64,000 bases of DNA from NCBI RefSeq assembly GCF_004684905.1, contig NZ_SRJC01000001.1, forward strand, positions 1,674,001 to 1,738,000, given 5' to 3'. Source of the DNA: Halobacillus salinus (lineage in GTDB: Bacteria; Bacillota; Bacilli; Bacillales; Halobacillaceae). The notes under the pieces were generated by a model. It saw only the letters and a list, made by a program, of their open reading frames with translations. It was not told where the DNA came from and did no database searches. How positions within the stretch are numbered: position 1 is the first letter of the stretch; the number at the start of each line of letters is the position of its first letter. Position numbers and translations under genes: made by a program. Shown piece by piece: positions 37,554 through 50,862 of the stretch.

Positions 37554-38504
37554 TTACACTCCTCTCTTCTTACGCCCTGCACCAGAAGTTAACCACGTGT
37601 TCAGGGCTGCAGCGCCTATGATGATAATTAACAATAGAACAGCTGCTGCAGAAGCAGTACCGAATGATCCTAAGTTAAATGCGTCTCGATATAGATACAT
37701 GACGACGGTCATCGCTTCATCACGGTTGAATGCGGAGCTACCTAGGAATACTGTAGGTTCAGCGAACAACTGAAGGGCACCGACCGTAGACATGAATACT
37801 GTCAGAATAATAAACGGTTTCAATAAAGGAACCGTGATGTGAAGGAATTGCTGAACTTTGTTTGCGCCATCGATTGTAGCTGCTTCATATAAATCCTTCG
37901 GAATACTTTGAAGGCCAGCTAAGTAGATGATCGTATTGTATCCGACCCATCGCCAAAATACCATTAGGGAAATCGCAATTTTAGCTCCCCACTCTGAAGT
38001 CTTCCAACTAACTGGATCGAACCCGAGTAAACCTAATACATAGTTTGCAAGAGCAGTCTCATTACTACTGAAAAATACTCCGAATACCAATGCCACAGCT
38101 ACCATGGATGTAATATATGGCATAAATATGGTAACTCGGAAGAAGTTTGTGAACCTGATTACGGCCATGTTCAAGAAGTAGGCCAAAATGATTCCGACGA
38201 TCAATTGGGGCGCTGTTCCCATCAATCCCATGATGATCGTGTTATATAATGACTTCCAGAACAAAGGATCTTGTAGAACAATGACAAAGTTCTGCATGCC
38301 GACAAACTGCATGTCTCCAAGCCCGTTCCACTTCTGAAAAGCTAGCACTATACTAAAAATCGCAGGGTATAGCCCTATGATACCGAAAATGATGAAAAAA
38401 GGTGCAACGTATAAGTAACCCGAGATCATATCCTTTTTCTTCTCAGATAGTTTTCTCTTCTGGGCTTTCGCTGCTACTTGTTTTCGTTTATGAACACTCT
38501 CCAC
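37554..38504 (-). CDS. Carbohydrate ABC transporter permease (MalF/UgpA type)
   Basis: The 316-residue permease has a basic N-terminal tail (KAQKRKLSEKKKDM), six TM segments and the EAA loop EAATIDGANKVQQFL. It partners the MalG-type permease and the lipoprotein binding protein, forming a sugar importer. Confidence 0.92.
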   Translation of the reverse strand: MESVHKRKQVAAKAQKRKLSEKKKDMISGYLYVAPFFIIFGIIGLYPAIFSIVLAFQKWNGLGDMQFVGMQNFVIVLQDPLFWKSLYNTIIMGLMGTAPQLIVGIILAYFLNMAVIRFTNFFRVTIFMPYITSMVAVALVFGVFFSSNETALANYVLGLLGFDPVSWKTSEWGAKIAISLMVFWRWVGYNTIIYLAGLQSIPKDLYEAATIDGANKVQQFLHITVPLLKPFIILTVFMSTVGALQLFAEPTVFLGSSAFNRDEAMTVVMYLYRDAFNLGSFGTASAAAVLLLIIIIGAAALNTWLTSGAGRKKRGV

Positions 38505-38562
38505 TCCATCAACCCCTTACTTAAGAGAGGGCTGGATGAGCAGCCTCACCCAGCCTGTTGTT

Positions 38563-39837
38563 TTATCGTTTCAAAATGTCTTGAATACGTTTCACTGCTG
38601 CATCCCACTCTTCTTGTGGATCAGCACCTTCTTGCACGTTGCGTAGAGCTGTCAGTACTTCATTGTTAACTGTTACATATTTTGGTCCTTTGTAAACTTC
38701 AGGAATGTCTTGTGCTGCTTCTGCAAAGTATTTCGCAGTGTTTTGACCGCTGAAGTACTCATCTTCGTTGTTTACGAATTCGTCCATTTCATAAACAGAT
38801 GGTGCAGATGGGAACAATCCACTTTCTGTGAAGGACTTCAATTGATTCTCTGGAGATAGTAACCATTTAGCAAAGTCATAAGCCGCTTCCTGCTGCTCAG
38901 ACTCAGCAGGGATCGCTACATAAGACCCACCCCAGTTACCAGCAAAGTCTGTTGGAAGAGTCGTTACTTTCCAGTTTCCTTTACCTTCTGGAGCATTTTC
39001 TGTCATGTAACCTTTCAACCAAGCTGGAGCCATTTCAACTGCGAATTCACCTTTATTCAAAGCGTTCGCCCATTCTGGTGTCCACATTTCAAAGTTTCCT
39101 ACATAGCCTTTATCATGTAGTTCTACAGCGTAATCGTATGCTTCACGAACTCCGTTACCTGACTCTTCGATCAATAGCTCGCCATCACGGTTGAAGTAAC
39201 TTACTTCAAGGGCATCCATGTTTGCACGGAACGCCATTTCCATGCTGTCTACCATCGGCTTGCCTGTTTCGTCTAGCACTTTAGAAGCTGCATCCGCAAA
39301 TGCGTCTGGGCTAGAAATCATATCACTAACTTCATCAGGATCAGTTGGTAGTTTCGCGTTTTCAAAGACTCCTGTATGGTAGTACATCGCCTTCGGTCCA
39401 ATGTCAGTTGGAAGTCCGAATAAGAAATCGCCTTCGCCATTCTCCGCCATGTTCCATTTCCAATCTAAGTATTGATCTTGGATTTCATCTGCACCAAGGT
39501 CGTACAAGTTCACGAAACGATCTTGAGCTTCTCTATAACGGTCAAGCTGATCGACTTCGATCATTGTCAAATCCGGAGCACCTGTGCCCGCAGAAATGGA
39601 AGTGAAAAGACTGTCGTGGTGATCGCCTAATTCAGAACGTTTGATGTTGATTTTCACATCTGGATTCTCTTTCTCGTATTCTTTCGCTAGATCTTCATAG
39701 TTCGTTGCACCAAACACCCAGAAGTCCAGAGTAGCGCCGTCGCCGTTTTCGCCTGAAGCTTCTTGATTGTCACTGCTGCAGGCAAATAAGAAAGCACTTA
39801 CAAGCAGAAGCATGCTAACAATAAATCCTTTTTTCAT
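38563..39837 (-). CDS. Sugar ABC transporter substrate-binding lipoprotein
   Basis: The 424-residue lipoprotein has signal peptide and lipobox MLLLVSAFLFACSSDN, then a family-1 solute-binding fold (LDFWVFGATNYEDLAKEYEK; FAKWLLSPENQLK). It delivers oligosaccharide to the two permeases. The ATG at 39837 is listed; a TTG at 39843 is closer to the GGGGGAGA SD and may be the true start. It is the first gene of the operon. Confidence 0.92.
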   Translation of the reverse strand: MKKGFIVSMLLLVSAFLFACSSDNQEASGENGDGATLDFWVFGATNYEDLAKEYEKENPDVKINIKRSELGDHHDSLFTSISAGTGAPDLTMIEVDQLDRYREAQDRFVNLYDLGADEIQDQYLDWKWNMAENGEGDFLFGLPTDIGPKAMYYHTGVFENAKLPTDPDEVSDMISSPDAFADAASKVLDETGKPMVDSMEMAFRANMDALEVSYFNRDGELLIEESGNGVREAYDYAVELHDKGYVGNFEMWTPEWANALNKGEFAVEMAPAWLKGYMTENAPEGKGNWKVTTLPTDFAGNWGGSYVAIPAESEQQEAAYDFAKWLLSPENQLKSFTESGLFPSAPSVYEMDEFVNNEDEYFSGQNTAKYFAEAAQDIPEVYKGPKYVTVNNEVLTALRNVQEGADPQEEWDAAVKRIQDILKR

Positions 39838-39871
39838 AAACAATGAAATCTCCCCCTAAATAATGGCTGCA

Positions 39872-39893
39872 TTTACGAAACCGGTTTCGTAAA
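39872..39893. promoter_or_regulatory. LacI-type operator 1 (downstream of the promoter)
   Basis: A perfect 22-bp palindrome centred on ACCGGT (half-site TTTACGAAACC), located between the transcription start and the binding-protein gene, at about +32 to +53. Confidence 0.75.
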
Positions 39894-39931
39894 CACCTAA
39901 AAAAAATCAATTGATTTGTTAACTTGGTTTG

Positions 39932-39960
39932 ATTATATACGCTAATGAATCCGTTTTCAA
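39932..39960 (-). promoter_or_regulatory. Sigma-A promoter of the sugar operon
   Basis: TTGAAA (39960-39955), exactly 17 bp, then a consensus TATAAT (39937-39932) on the minus strand, with a start near 39925. Confidence 0.8.
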
Positions 39961-39990
39961 GGATTTTTCTGAAAAAAACCACGATTTTTA

Positions 39991-40005
39991 GTAAACCGGT
40001 TTCGT
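39991..40005. promoter_or_regulatory. LacI-type operator 2 (upstream of the promoter)
   Basis: GTAAACCGGTTTCGT carries the same AAACCGGTTT core as operator 1. The centres are 115 bp apart, near 11 helical turns. Confidence 0.65.
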
Positions 40006-40012
40006 TGTGCAT

Positions 40013-40054
40013 AAAACACCGCCCCTTTCATCTTCTGAAAGAGGCGGTGTTTTT
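40013..40054 (-). terminator. Terminator after yjbQ
   Basis: AAAACACCGCC pairs with GGCGGTGTTTT, with a further inner stem CTTTCA/TGAAAG. Confidence 0.88.
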
Positions 40055-40057
40055 CAT

Positions 40058-40456
40058 TTATTGCATCACTTTTGCTTTGAAATTTCTATTCCTTGGCCCA
40101 TCAAATTCACAAAAATAGAGACCCTGCCAGGTACCTAACGTAAGCTCCCCATCCTCGATAATCAAGGTTTGGGCATGGCCGACAGTACTTGTTTTCATAT
40201 GTGCAGCTGTGTTCCCTTCCATGTGACGGTCCTCTTTGTGATTCCACGGATAAACCTCACGAAACCTTCTCAACATATCTGTCTTCACATCAGGGTCAGC
40301 ATTCTCATTTACCGTAAGTCCAGCAGTCGTATGCATGGAACTTACTACGATGATCCCCTCTTCGATTCCTTCATCACGAATCCACTTCTCCACCATATGG
40401 GTAACATCAATCATTTGATCATGGTGATCGGTTCTTAGTTCAAATGTTTTTATCAT
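40058..40456 (-). CDS. YjbQ family protein (UPF0047)
   Basis: The 132-residue single-domain protein has the family motifs [32 protein letters not shown] and [16 protein letters not shown], with conserved histidines forming a metal site. Relatives show weak thiamine-phosphate synthase activity, but the true role is unclear. Its ATG overlaps the dapF stop (ATGA). Confidence 0.9.
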   Translation of the reverse strand: MIKTFELRTDHHDQMIDVTHMVEKWIRDEGIEEGIIVVSSMHTTAGLTVNENADPDVKTDMLRRFREVYPWNHKEDRHMEGNTAAHMKTSTVGHAQTLIIEDGELTLGTWQGLYFCEFDGPRNRNFKAKVMQ

Positions 40457-41430
40457 GCTCTGCTCCCTCCTATCAAACTAGCAGCATAGTTTTGCAGTTT
40501 TTCATATGCCTTATTTTCTTCTTCAAATCTCTCTTCAGAATGTACGTAAAATGCCTGCATATCATCGTTCACTTCCACAACCGCTTGATAGACATTCGTG
40601 CCATTGCCCCGTAACTGAATGCGGTAAGTATCTCCATCCTTTGTTACGATGCAATGGACTAGTCCTCCTTTATTGATTACAACGACGGGAGTGTCTAACT
40701 CATTGGTGCCAAGAAGGGTAGAAACAAGTGATGAGGCAGACATCGCAGTGCCACACGCGTTAGTCAGCCCGACACCGCGCTCGTAAGTCCTTGCGAATAT
40801 TTGGTTCTGTTCAAGCTGCTGGACGAAACTAACATTGACCCCGTTCGGGAATACAGAAGAGAGTTGATTAGCTTTCTTCCCTATTTCATAAAGTTCCTCC
40901 TCTTTCACCTCATCTACCAGTGAAACGATATGAGGATTCGGGACACTTAACGCCGTAAACCTATGACGTTCAGATAGCTCTGGAATCTCAACATCAACTG
41001 CTTGTTCTGCAGAGAAATTCATCGGCAGCGAAGCTACATCAAACGAAACCGGCTCAATGGCAACGGCAAACGTATCAATAGAAGGATAAATCTGTTCTAC
41101 TTGACTGACAGAGAGTACAGCCTTCTCTGTTTCTATTTGTATATTGGAACGACCCAACTTATCAATCATATGCCTCGCCACACAGCGAAGACCGTTACCG
41201 CACATCTCGGCTTCTGTGCCATCCGAGTTGAACATGCGCATACGTCCTTCTGCTTTGTCGCTTCCTAAAACAAATAGGATGCCATCTGAGCCGATCCCGT
41301 TGTTTCTGTCACACAAAAGAAGAGATAAATGCTTGCGCTCCTCTTCTGTAAAAGCTAAAGCATTCTCTAATTCATCAATAAGTATAAAATCATTTCCTGA
41401 ACCATGACATTTAATAAATGGGATCTTCAT
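40453..41430 (-). CDS. dapF: Diaminopimelate epimerase
   Basis: DapF converts LL- to meso-diaminopimelate for peptidoglycan and lysine synthesis. Both catalytic cysteines are present: MCGNGLRC and [10 protein letters not shown]. The N-terminal [15 protein letters not shown] is typical. At 325 residues it is longer than the usual 275-285; the extra part is mostly the C-terminal tail ([20 protein letters not shown]). AGGAGG precedes the ATG. It is the first gene of a dapF-yjbQ operon. Confidence 0.93.
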   Translation of the reverse strand: MKIPFIKCHGSGNDFILIDELENALAFTEEERKHLSLLLCDRNNGIGSDGILFVLGSDKAEGRMRMFNSDGTEAEMCGNGLRCVARHMIDKLGRSNIQIETEKAVLSVSQVEQIYPSIDTFAVAIEPVSFDVASLPMNFSAEQAVDVEIPELSERHRFTALSVPNPHIVSLVDEVKEEELYEIGKKANQLSSVFPNGVNVSFVQQLEQNQIFARTYERGVGLTNACGTAMSASSLVSTLLGTNELDTPVVVINKGGLVHCIVTKDGDTYRIQLRGNGTNVYQAVVEVNDDMQAFYVHSEERFEEENKAYEKLQNYAASLIGGSRA

Positions 41431-41518
41431 AGCAATCCTCCTAACTTTTTTTCATCATAGCATATCTACTCGGAGCACGGAGAACTTGTGAGGGATTTAT
41501 GGAAGAAGTCTAAACTAA

Positions 41519-41557
41519 AAAAGAAAAAGCTGTCCCGCAAAGCGGGATCAGCTCTTT
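41519..41557 (-). terminator. Terminator of the ilv-leu operon
   Basis: On the minus strand, AGCTG-AT-CCCGC pairs with GCGGGA-CAGCT, followed by T5CT6. It ends at the ilvA-like gene. Confidence 0.88.
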
Positions 41558-42516
41558 CATGCAATCACGATTTTTTTCGGATTCGCTAGCTTACGGATCA
41601 TCGGAATACGGGTCAAATCCATATTCCCTCCACTGAGAATAACCCCTGAATTCCCCGCTGAAAGAGAAACGCCCTCCTGCATTAGACCAGCTAAGGCAGT
41701 GGCTCCTGCACCTTCGACCAATGTCTTTTCTCTTTCAAGTAAGAAAAGCATCGCTTGTGCAATTTCAGATTCTTCAACAGTGATGACCCGATCCACGTAT
41801 TTCTGGATACAAGGAAAGGTCACTTTCCCCTTTTCCTTCACGGCGATCCCATCAGCGATTGTTGAGACTGATGTCAATTTCTCTGGTCCCCGTTTGTATA
41901 GGGCGTTGTACGTGGAAGGTGCTTCTGCTGATTGAACTCCAACTACATGAATAGATGGTTTCAATTGCTTAGCCGCAAAAGCTACGCCACTGATCAATCC
42001 ACCCCCGCCGATCGGCACATAAAGCGTCTGTAAGTCAGGCTGCTGCTCCAACATCTCCACAGCCACCGTGGCCTGACCTGCCATCACATCATGATCGTCG
42101 AATGGGTGGACGAAAATCGCTCCAGAGCGTTTTTGCTCCTCACAAGCAGCTTGATAGGCTTCTTGGAATGATTCACCTGTCAAGACCACCTTCGCACCAT
42201 AACCTTCTGTCGCTTGGACTTTAGCTTGAGGGGTTGATTCTGGCATGAAGATCTTCGCTTCCACGCCACGCTTCGTCGCAGCAAGCGCCACGCCTTGAGC
42301 ATGGTTACCGGCTGAAGCCGCGATAACCCCTCGACGCGCCTCTTCTTTTGTAAGTTGAGACACCTTATAGGAAGCCCCGCGGACTTTGAATGCCCCAGTC
42401 TTTTGCTGGTTTTCCATCTTCATAAACACCTGTCTCCCAACCAGCTGGTTGAGTGTCTCCGACGTCTTAAGCGGTGTTCGATGAACCACCCCTTGCAACG
42501 TTTTGTGTGCATCCAT
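41557..42516 (-). CDS. ilvA: Threonine/serine dehydratase, short form (ilvA-like)
   Basis: This PLP enzyme deaminates threonine to 2-oxobutyrate, the isoleucine precursor. The PLP lysine lies in KTGAFKVRGA, the glycine loop is GGGGLISGV, and SAGNHAQG matches the family. At 319 residues it lacks the C-terminal ACT regulatory domain of biosynthetic IlvA, like TdcB-type enzymes. Its place at the end of ilv-leu supports a biosynthetic role. The listed ATG lacks an SD; a good AAAGGAG with a TTG lies upstream in a different frame (see findings). Confidence 0.88.
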   Translation of the reverse strand: MDAHKTLQGVVHRTPLKTSETLNQLVGRQVFMKMENQQKTGAFKVRGASYKVSQLTKEEARRGVIAASAGNHAQGVALAATKRGVEAKIFMPESTPQAKVQATEGYGAKVVLTGESFQEAYQAACEEQKRSGAIFVHPFDDHDVMAGQATVAVEMLEQQPDLQTLYVPIGGGGLISGVAFAAKQLKPSIHVVGVQSAEAPSTYNALYKRGPEKLTSVSTIADGIAVKEKGKVTFPCIQKYVDRVITVEESEIAQAMLFLLEREKTLVEGAGATALAGLMQEGVSLSAGNSGVILSGGNMDLTRIPMIRKLANPKKIVIA

Positions 42517-42558
42517 TACTTTGGCTAGCGTTAAGAAATCCCCAACGTCTTCACTCCT

Positions 42559-43140
42559 TTAAGATAATTTTTGTTCGTACTGGTCGATTTTATCCTGATA
42601 CGTTAAGGTGACAGCAATTTCATCCCAACCATTCAGAAGCATTTCCTTATGGTAAGGTTGTATATCAAAAGAGACTGTTCGAGAACCATCGGTCACCTCT
42701 TGTTTCTCAAGATCGACCTTTAGTTCGTACGGATGGTCCTCAGCCTCTTTGATCATGTTTTCCGTTGTTTCGATTGGTAATTGAATAGGTAAGATTCCAT
42801 TTTTAAAACAGTTATTATAGAAAATATCAGCAAAACTTGGAGCAATGACGACTTTAAATCCAAAGTCCTGAATCGCCCACGGTGCGTGCTCTCTTGATGA
42901 GCCACAACCGAAGTTCTCTCCACCAACAAGGATAGAAGCTCCTTCGTAAACTGGATCGTTTAATGAAAACTCCTCTTTCTTCGATCCATCTTCGTTGAAA
43001 CGCCAATTATAAAAAAGAAACTGGCCGAATCCTTGTCGTTCGATTCGTTTCAAGAACTGCTTAGGAATAATCTGATCTGTATCCACATTTGTTCGGTTAA
43101 GTGGGTAAACGAGACCAGTATGTTGTTTCAAAGGTTCCAT
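42559..43140 (-). CDS. leuD: 3-Isopropylmalate dehydratase small subunit
   Basis: LeuD forms the swivel domain of the isomerase converting 2- to 3-isopropylmalate. Signature features: NVDTDQIIPKQFLKRI and GGENFGCGSSREHAPWA. It lies 3 bp downstream of leuC. Confidence 0.96.
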   Translation of the reverse strand: MEPLKQHTGLVYPLNRTNVDTDQIIPKQFLKRIERQGFGQFLFYNWRFNEDGSKKEEFSLNDPVYEGASILVGGENFGCGSSREHAPWAIQDFGFKVVIAPSFADIFYNNCFKNGILPIQLPIETTENMIKEAEDHPYELKVDLEKQEVTDGSRTVSFDIQPYHKEMLLNGWDEIAVTLTYQDKIDQYEQKLS

Positions 43141-43143
43141 CTG

Positions 43144-44556
43144 TTACCCTCCTACCGCACTGGCGAATTTTCTTACATCGACAAATCTTCCTTCTAGTGC
43201 TGCTGCAGCTGCCATTTCTGGACTGACTAAGTGTGTACGAGCACCATTCCCTTGCCTGCCTTCGAAGTTTCGGTTCGATGTTGATGCACAGCGCTCACCT
43301 GGTGGTACGATGTCATCATTCATGGCGAGACACATGCTGCAACCTGCATCGCGCCATTCGAACCCAGCGGTAAGGAAAATCGTATCCAGTCCTTCTGCTT
43401 CCGCCTGCTGCTTTACAGTTTGAGACCCTGGTACGACAATCGCTTTGACTCCTTCATGTACGCGCCCGCCCTTCACGATATCAGCAGCTCGCCTCAAGTC
43501 GCTCATTCTGGAATTCGTACAAGAACCGATAAATACATGTTCAACTGGAATCGATTGAATCGATTGCCCGGCTTCGAGCCCCATATATTCGATGGCACGT
43601 TGAACACCGTCCGCATCTTCTGCTACTTCAAGTGGGTCCGGTACGTTACCACCAACCGGGACAGACTGTGATGGGTTCGTTCCCCACGTTACTTGAGGTT
43701 CGATTTCATTCGCGTGAATGGATACAGTCTGATCGTATTTAGCCCCTTCATCAGAAGCGAGTGACAGCCACTCATCTACTGCCACATCGAATTCTTTACC
43801 AGAAGGTGTATGCCTACGACCTTGCAAGTAGTTAACTGTCGTCTCGTCAGGACTGATCAATCCAGCCCTCGCGCCAGCCTCGATGGACATATTGCAAACC
43901 GTCATCCTCTCTTCCATCGAAAGGTTGCGGACCGCTTCCCCAGTATATTCAATGACATGACCAGTACCGAAGCGAACCCCGAATTTACCGATGATAGCAA
44001 GGATAAGATCTTTTGCTGTAACTCCTGTTCCAAGCTTCCCTTCGACTTTAACTTCCATCGTTTTTGGTTTTGACTGCCACAGGGACTGCGTTGCTAGGAC
44101 GTGCTCCACTTCGCTCGTGCCGATTCCGAAAGCAAGCGCTCCGAATGCCCCATGTGTGGAAGTATGGCTATCTCCGCATACAATCGTTTTTCCTGGCTGT
44201 GTCAAACCTAGCTCTGGACCAATGACATGGACAATTCCCTGATCAGGGTGATCGATATCCGCAAGGTCTACGCCGAATTCTTCACAATTTGCTTTCAACG
44301 TTTCCATTTGTTTCTTTGATACAGCGTCTTTGATAACGTTACGGTGAACGGTAGGTACGTTATGGTCCATCGTAGCGTAGGTCCTATCAGGTCGACGGAC
44401 TTTTCGTCCACTCATTCGCAAGCCTTCGAATGCTTGAGGGGAGGTCACTTCATGGACTAAGTGCAGATCAATATATAAAAGGTCTGGCTTCCCCTCTTCT
44501 TCGTGGACTACGTGTTTATTCCATATTTTTTCGATAATCGTCTTCGCCTGCCCCAT
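43144..44556 (-). CDS. leuC: 3-Isopropylmalate dehydratase large subunit
   Basis: The aconitase-type enzyme holds a [4Fe-4S] cluster: cysteines in [13 protein letters not shown] and [32 protein letters not shown] is the family hallmark. Three successive ATGs (44562, 44559, 44556) occur; the third has the best 7-nt spacing from AAAGGAG. Confidence 0.96.
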   Translation of the reverse strand: MGQAKTIIEKIWNKHVVHEEEGKPDLLYIDLHLVHEVTSPQAFEGLRMSGRKVRRPDRTYATMDHNVPTVHRNVIKDAVSKKQMETLKANCEEFGVDLADIDHPDQGIVHVIGPELGLTQPGKTIVCGDSHTSTHGAFGALAFGIGTSEVEHVLATQSLWQSKPKTMEVKVEGKLGTGVTAKDLILAIIGKFGVRFGTGHVIEYTGEAVRNLSMEERMTVCNMSIEAGARAGLISPDETTVNYLQGRRHTPSGKEFDVAVDEWLSLASDEGAKYDQTVSIHANEIEPQVTWGTNPSQSVPVGGNVPDPLEVAEDADGVQRAIEYMGLEAGQSIQSIPVEHVFIGSCTNSRMSDLRRAADIVKGGRVHEGVKAIVVPGSQTVKQQAEAEGLDTIFLTAGFEWRDAGCSMCLAMNDDIVPPGERCASTSNRNFEGRQGNGARTHLVSPEMAAAAALEGRFVDVRKFASAVGG

Positions 44557-44574
44557 CATCATTCTCCTTTCCCA

Positions 44575-45681
44575 TCACACATAGCAGCGCATGATATTTT
44601 CCGTCGTATCATTCGTGCTGATTTGTTCGATCACTTTTGCAGCCATTTGACTGCCACCAACTTCAATCCCTTGAGTAATATCAAGGTCCGCAGTATGGAA
44701 GCCAGCATGCAGCACCTCATGAACCGCCGCTTCCACTGTATCCGCTTCTTCCTGCATTCCGAATGAGTGTTTCAACATCATAGCGACGGAAAGGATGGAC
44801 GCAAGCGGGTTTGCTTTGTTTTGTCCTGCGATATCAGGAGCAGACCCGTGTACCGGTTCAAACAATCCGACTCCGTCTTCACGTACACTTGCAGATGGCA
44901 GCATCCCAAGGGAACCTGTCAATACGGAAGCCTCGTCGCTTAAGATGTCACCAAACATATTTTCCGTAACGATGACGTCAAAGCTCGATGGGTTTGTCAC
45001 TAGTTTCATAGCTGCCGCGTCTACCAGCATATGTTCTACCTCTACATCTGGATAAGCCTGTTTCTTCTCTTCTACAACTTCTCTCCACATCCGACTCGAT
45101 TCCAAGACGTTCGCCTTGTCTACGGATGTCAGGTGCTTCCTTCGAACTTGGGCACTTTGAAAAGCTTTCTCTACAATTCTTTCTATCTCTGATCGTTGGT
45201 AAGCCAGTGTGTCGACTACGGATTGTCCGTTATCACGGCGTTCACGAGGTTCTCCGAAATATAGACCGCCTGTAAGTTCACGAACGATCAGTAAGTCACT
45301 GCCTGCTACAACTTCCGATTTTAAAGGGGAGGCGTGAAGCAACTGCTGAAAAGCCTGAACTGGCCTAAGGTTAGCGAAAAGGCCAAGCTGTTTGCGGATA
45401 CCTAGCAGCCCCTTTTCTGGTCGAAGATGTCCAGGAAGCTGATCCCATTTCGGACCACCGACAGCTCCTAGGAATACAGCGTCTGCTTTATTACAAGCTT
45501 CCACTGTGTCTTCCGGAAGAGGAGTGCCATGTTGGTCGACGGCAGCCCCTCCAATATCATGGCTCTCAAAGGTGAACGTATGCTGGTACCGTCCGGCTAT
45601 TGCTTCAAGCACTTGTTTCGCGGCTTTCGTTACTTCTGGACCGATACCATCTCCAGGCAAAAGGACGATGTGTTTCTTCAT
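44575..45681 (-). CDS. leuB: 3-Isopropylmalate dehydrogenase
   Basis: The 368-residue NAD+-dependent oxidative decarboxylase of leucine synthesis has [12 protein letters not shown] at the start, [13 protein letters not shown] for substrate binding, and the NAD-site [26 protein letters not shown] precedes the ATG. Confidence 0.96.
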   Translation of the reverse strand: MKKHIVLLPGDGIGPEVTKAAKQVLEAIAGRYQHTFTFESHDIGGAAVDQHGTPLPEDTVEACNKADAVFLGAVGGPKWDQLPGHLRPEKGLLGIRKQLGLFANLRPVQAFQQLLHASPLKSEVVAGSDLLIVRELTGGLYFGEPRERRDNGQSVVDTLAYQRSEIERIVEKAFQSAQVRRKHLTSVDKANVLESSRMWREVVEEKKQAYPDVEVEHMLVDAAAMKLVTNPSSFDVIVTENMFGDILSDEASVLTGSLGMLPSASVREDGVGLFEPVHGSAPDIAGQNKANPLASILSVAMMLKHSFGMQEEADTVEAAVHEVLHAGFHTADLDITQGIEVGGSQMAAKVIEQISTNDTTENIMRCYV

Positions 45682-45697
45682 TAAGGAGCTCCCCTTC

Positions 45698-48794
<3,097 letters not shown>

Positions 48795-48798
<4 letters not shown>

Positions 48799-50510
48799 TT
48801 TTTCACCCCAATCATCTGATGCAACCCTTTACCAGGAGCGATCATCGGATAGACATTTTCTTTCTGAAGAACGCGGCAGTCTACGACAGCCGGTTGATCG
48901 TCAGCCAGAATGCCAGGGAGTTTTTCTTCGATATCTTTCTGGGAATCCAGCCGATAGCCGTTCAGTTGGTAACTTTCAGCAAGCTTCACAAAATCAGGCT
49001 GTGTATCGATGATAGACTCCGAATACCTTTCTTCGTAGAACTTCTCCTGCCACTGGCGAACCATTCCGAGCGCCTGGTTGTTCACGATGATGATTTTCAC
49101 CGGTAGGCGACGCTCCTGCAAAACAGATAGTTCCTGCAATGTCATTTGAAATCCGCCATCTCCTACAATGGCAACGCAAGTCGAGTCGGGGTCTCCGAGC
49201 TGAGCTCCTATAGCAGCAGGAAATCCGAACCCCATTGTTCCAAGCCCTCCTGATGTCACCCATCTGTTAGGTCGATCGAAGGAGTAATATTGAGCGGCCC
49301 ACATTTGGTGCTGGCCTACGTCTGTTGTAACCACTGCTTCGCCTTTTGTGTACTCATGTACTTTTTTCAGTAACCACTGCGGGACGATCGACTCTTGTGG
49401 TTGGTCGTGCCAAAGCGGATAGTCCCGCTTGTTGGATTCGATCTGTGCCATCCAGCTTTGATGATCGAGCACTTGTACGGTTTTTCCATTTAATGAAGTC
49501 AAAGCCTCTTTGGCATCTGACACGATAGGAATCGCTGTTCGAACATTCTTTCCGATCTCTGCAGGATCGATGTCAATATGTGCAACAGTCGCCTGAGGAG
49601 CGAAATGCTCTAAGTTTCCTGTCAATCTGTCATCGAAGCGAGCTCCGATATTGATTAACAAGTCACATTCGTATAAAGCCATATTTGCTGGATATGTTCC
49701 GTGCATCCCTGCCATGCCAAGGGACAAATCATCACTCCCTGGATAGCTGCCAAGACCTAGCAAGGTTGTTGTTACAGGAAGTTGATAGTTCTGTACGAAT
49801 TCGATCAGCTCTTCTGAAGCTTCCGCATGAATGACACCGGATCCTGCGAGAACAACTGGTTTCTTCGCTTGAACCAAAGCGTCGTGAAGTTTGCTGATTT
49901 GTAATGGATTAGGTTTCACAGTCGGCTGATAGCCCGGTAAGTGAAAGTCATTGGTTACTTTCGACTTCTGGATGGATGCCGATATATCCTTAGGGATGTC
50001 AACTACAACTGGACCAGGTCTGCCAGTCGTTGCAATGTGAAAGGCTTCTTTCACGATTCTAGGCAACTCTTCTAATTCCTGAACTTGATAATTGTGTTTC
50101 GTAATCGGTGTCGTGATTCCCATAACGTCGGATTCTTGGAATGCATCTGTCCCGATGACCCCTTTTGCTACCTGGCCAGTAAAGATTACCAATGGAATCG
50201 AATCCATCATGGCGTCTGCTATACCCGTGATCAGGTTAGTAGCTCCCGGTCCTGATGTTCCGATGACTACTCCAGGACGCTTGGATACTCTTGCATATCC
50301 TTCTGCTGCATGAATCGCACCTTGTTCATGCCTTGGAAGGACATGATCAAAACTTTCCCTCGCTCGGTAAAGCGCATCATAGATTGGTAATACAGCACCA
50401 CCTGGATATCCAAACAGTGTATCTACTCCCTCTTCGATCAATGCGTGCACCAACAAATCTGCTCCCGTTTGAACAGCTGTCAGTTCCTTAAGACTTGCCC
50501 CAGCCTTCAC
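48795..50510 (-). CDS. ilvB: Acetolactate synthase catalytic (large) subunit
   Basis: The 571-residue TPP-dependent enzyme has [14 protein letters not shown] and the catalytic Glu in [14 protein letters not shown]. The C-terminal TPP motif [14 protein letters not shown] is present. The GTG at 50510 follows TAGGAGGG. It is the first gene after the T-box leader. Confidence 0.96.
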
Positions 50511-50529
50511 GTTTCATCCCTCCTAAAAT

Positions 50530-50840
50530 TAATAAAATAAAAAAGACTTTTTCTCCCTCTCTAACTTCCAAGTCCACAGAAAGGGACAGGGAAGAAGAGG
50601 GGTGAAAAAGTCTTTATTTTCACGGTACCACCCTCGTTCATGAAGCTAAAAGCTTCACCTCATGGGACTTGAATTAAGTCCCTTTTGATAACAGGTGCGA
50701 CGAAACACCCGGTCCTGCCTACTCGACTTTCAGCAAGGACACTCAAGGACGATGTCGGAACAGCTTGCATTTCCGGGCTTCCAGCAACCCCGGCTCTCTG
50801 GGAATACAAGTCCCTGTTCCTTTATTCCTATCATCGTGTT
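50530..50840 (-). promoter_or_regulatory. T-box riboswitch leader of ilvB-leuD
   Basis: The minus strand holds a canonical T-box motif AGGGTGGTACC (50634-50624), a stem I with AGAGAG and GGTTGCTGG elements, a stem III hairpin (GGGACTT / AAGTCCC), and a downstream terminator (50538-50615). Uncharged tRNA would favour antitermination; tRNA-Leu is expected from context. The specifier codon could not be read with confidence. Confidence 0.92.
50538..50615 (-). terminator. Terminator of the T-box leader
   Basis: On the minus strand, AAAGACTTTTTC pairs with GAAAAAGTCTTT and is followed by T6; an inner CCCCTCT/AGAGAGGG pairing extends it. Confidence 0.88.
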
Positions 50841-50862
50841 AGCAAGTTATGAAATTTTTCTT

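Noticed and set aside
39872-39893. CcpA cre site in the sugar operon promoter
   Set aside because: The palindrome lacks the TGNAANCGNTNNCA pattern; the same core in both copies fits the operon's own LacI regulator better.
50617-50840. Assignment of the T-box specifier codon as a leucine CUG
   Set aside because: A CUG lies opposite CAGGGA in stem I, but the internal loop geometry is not typical, so the codon was left unassigned.
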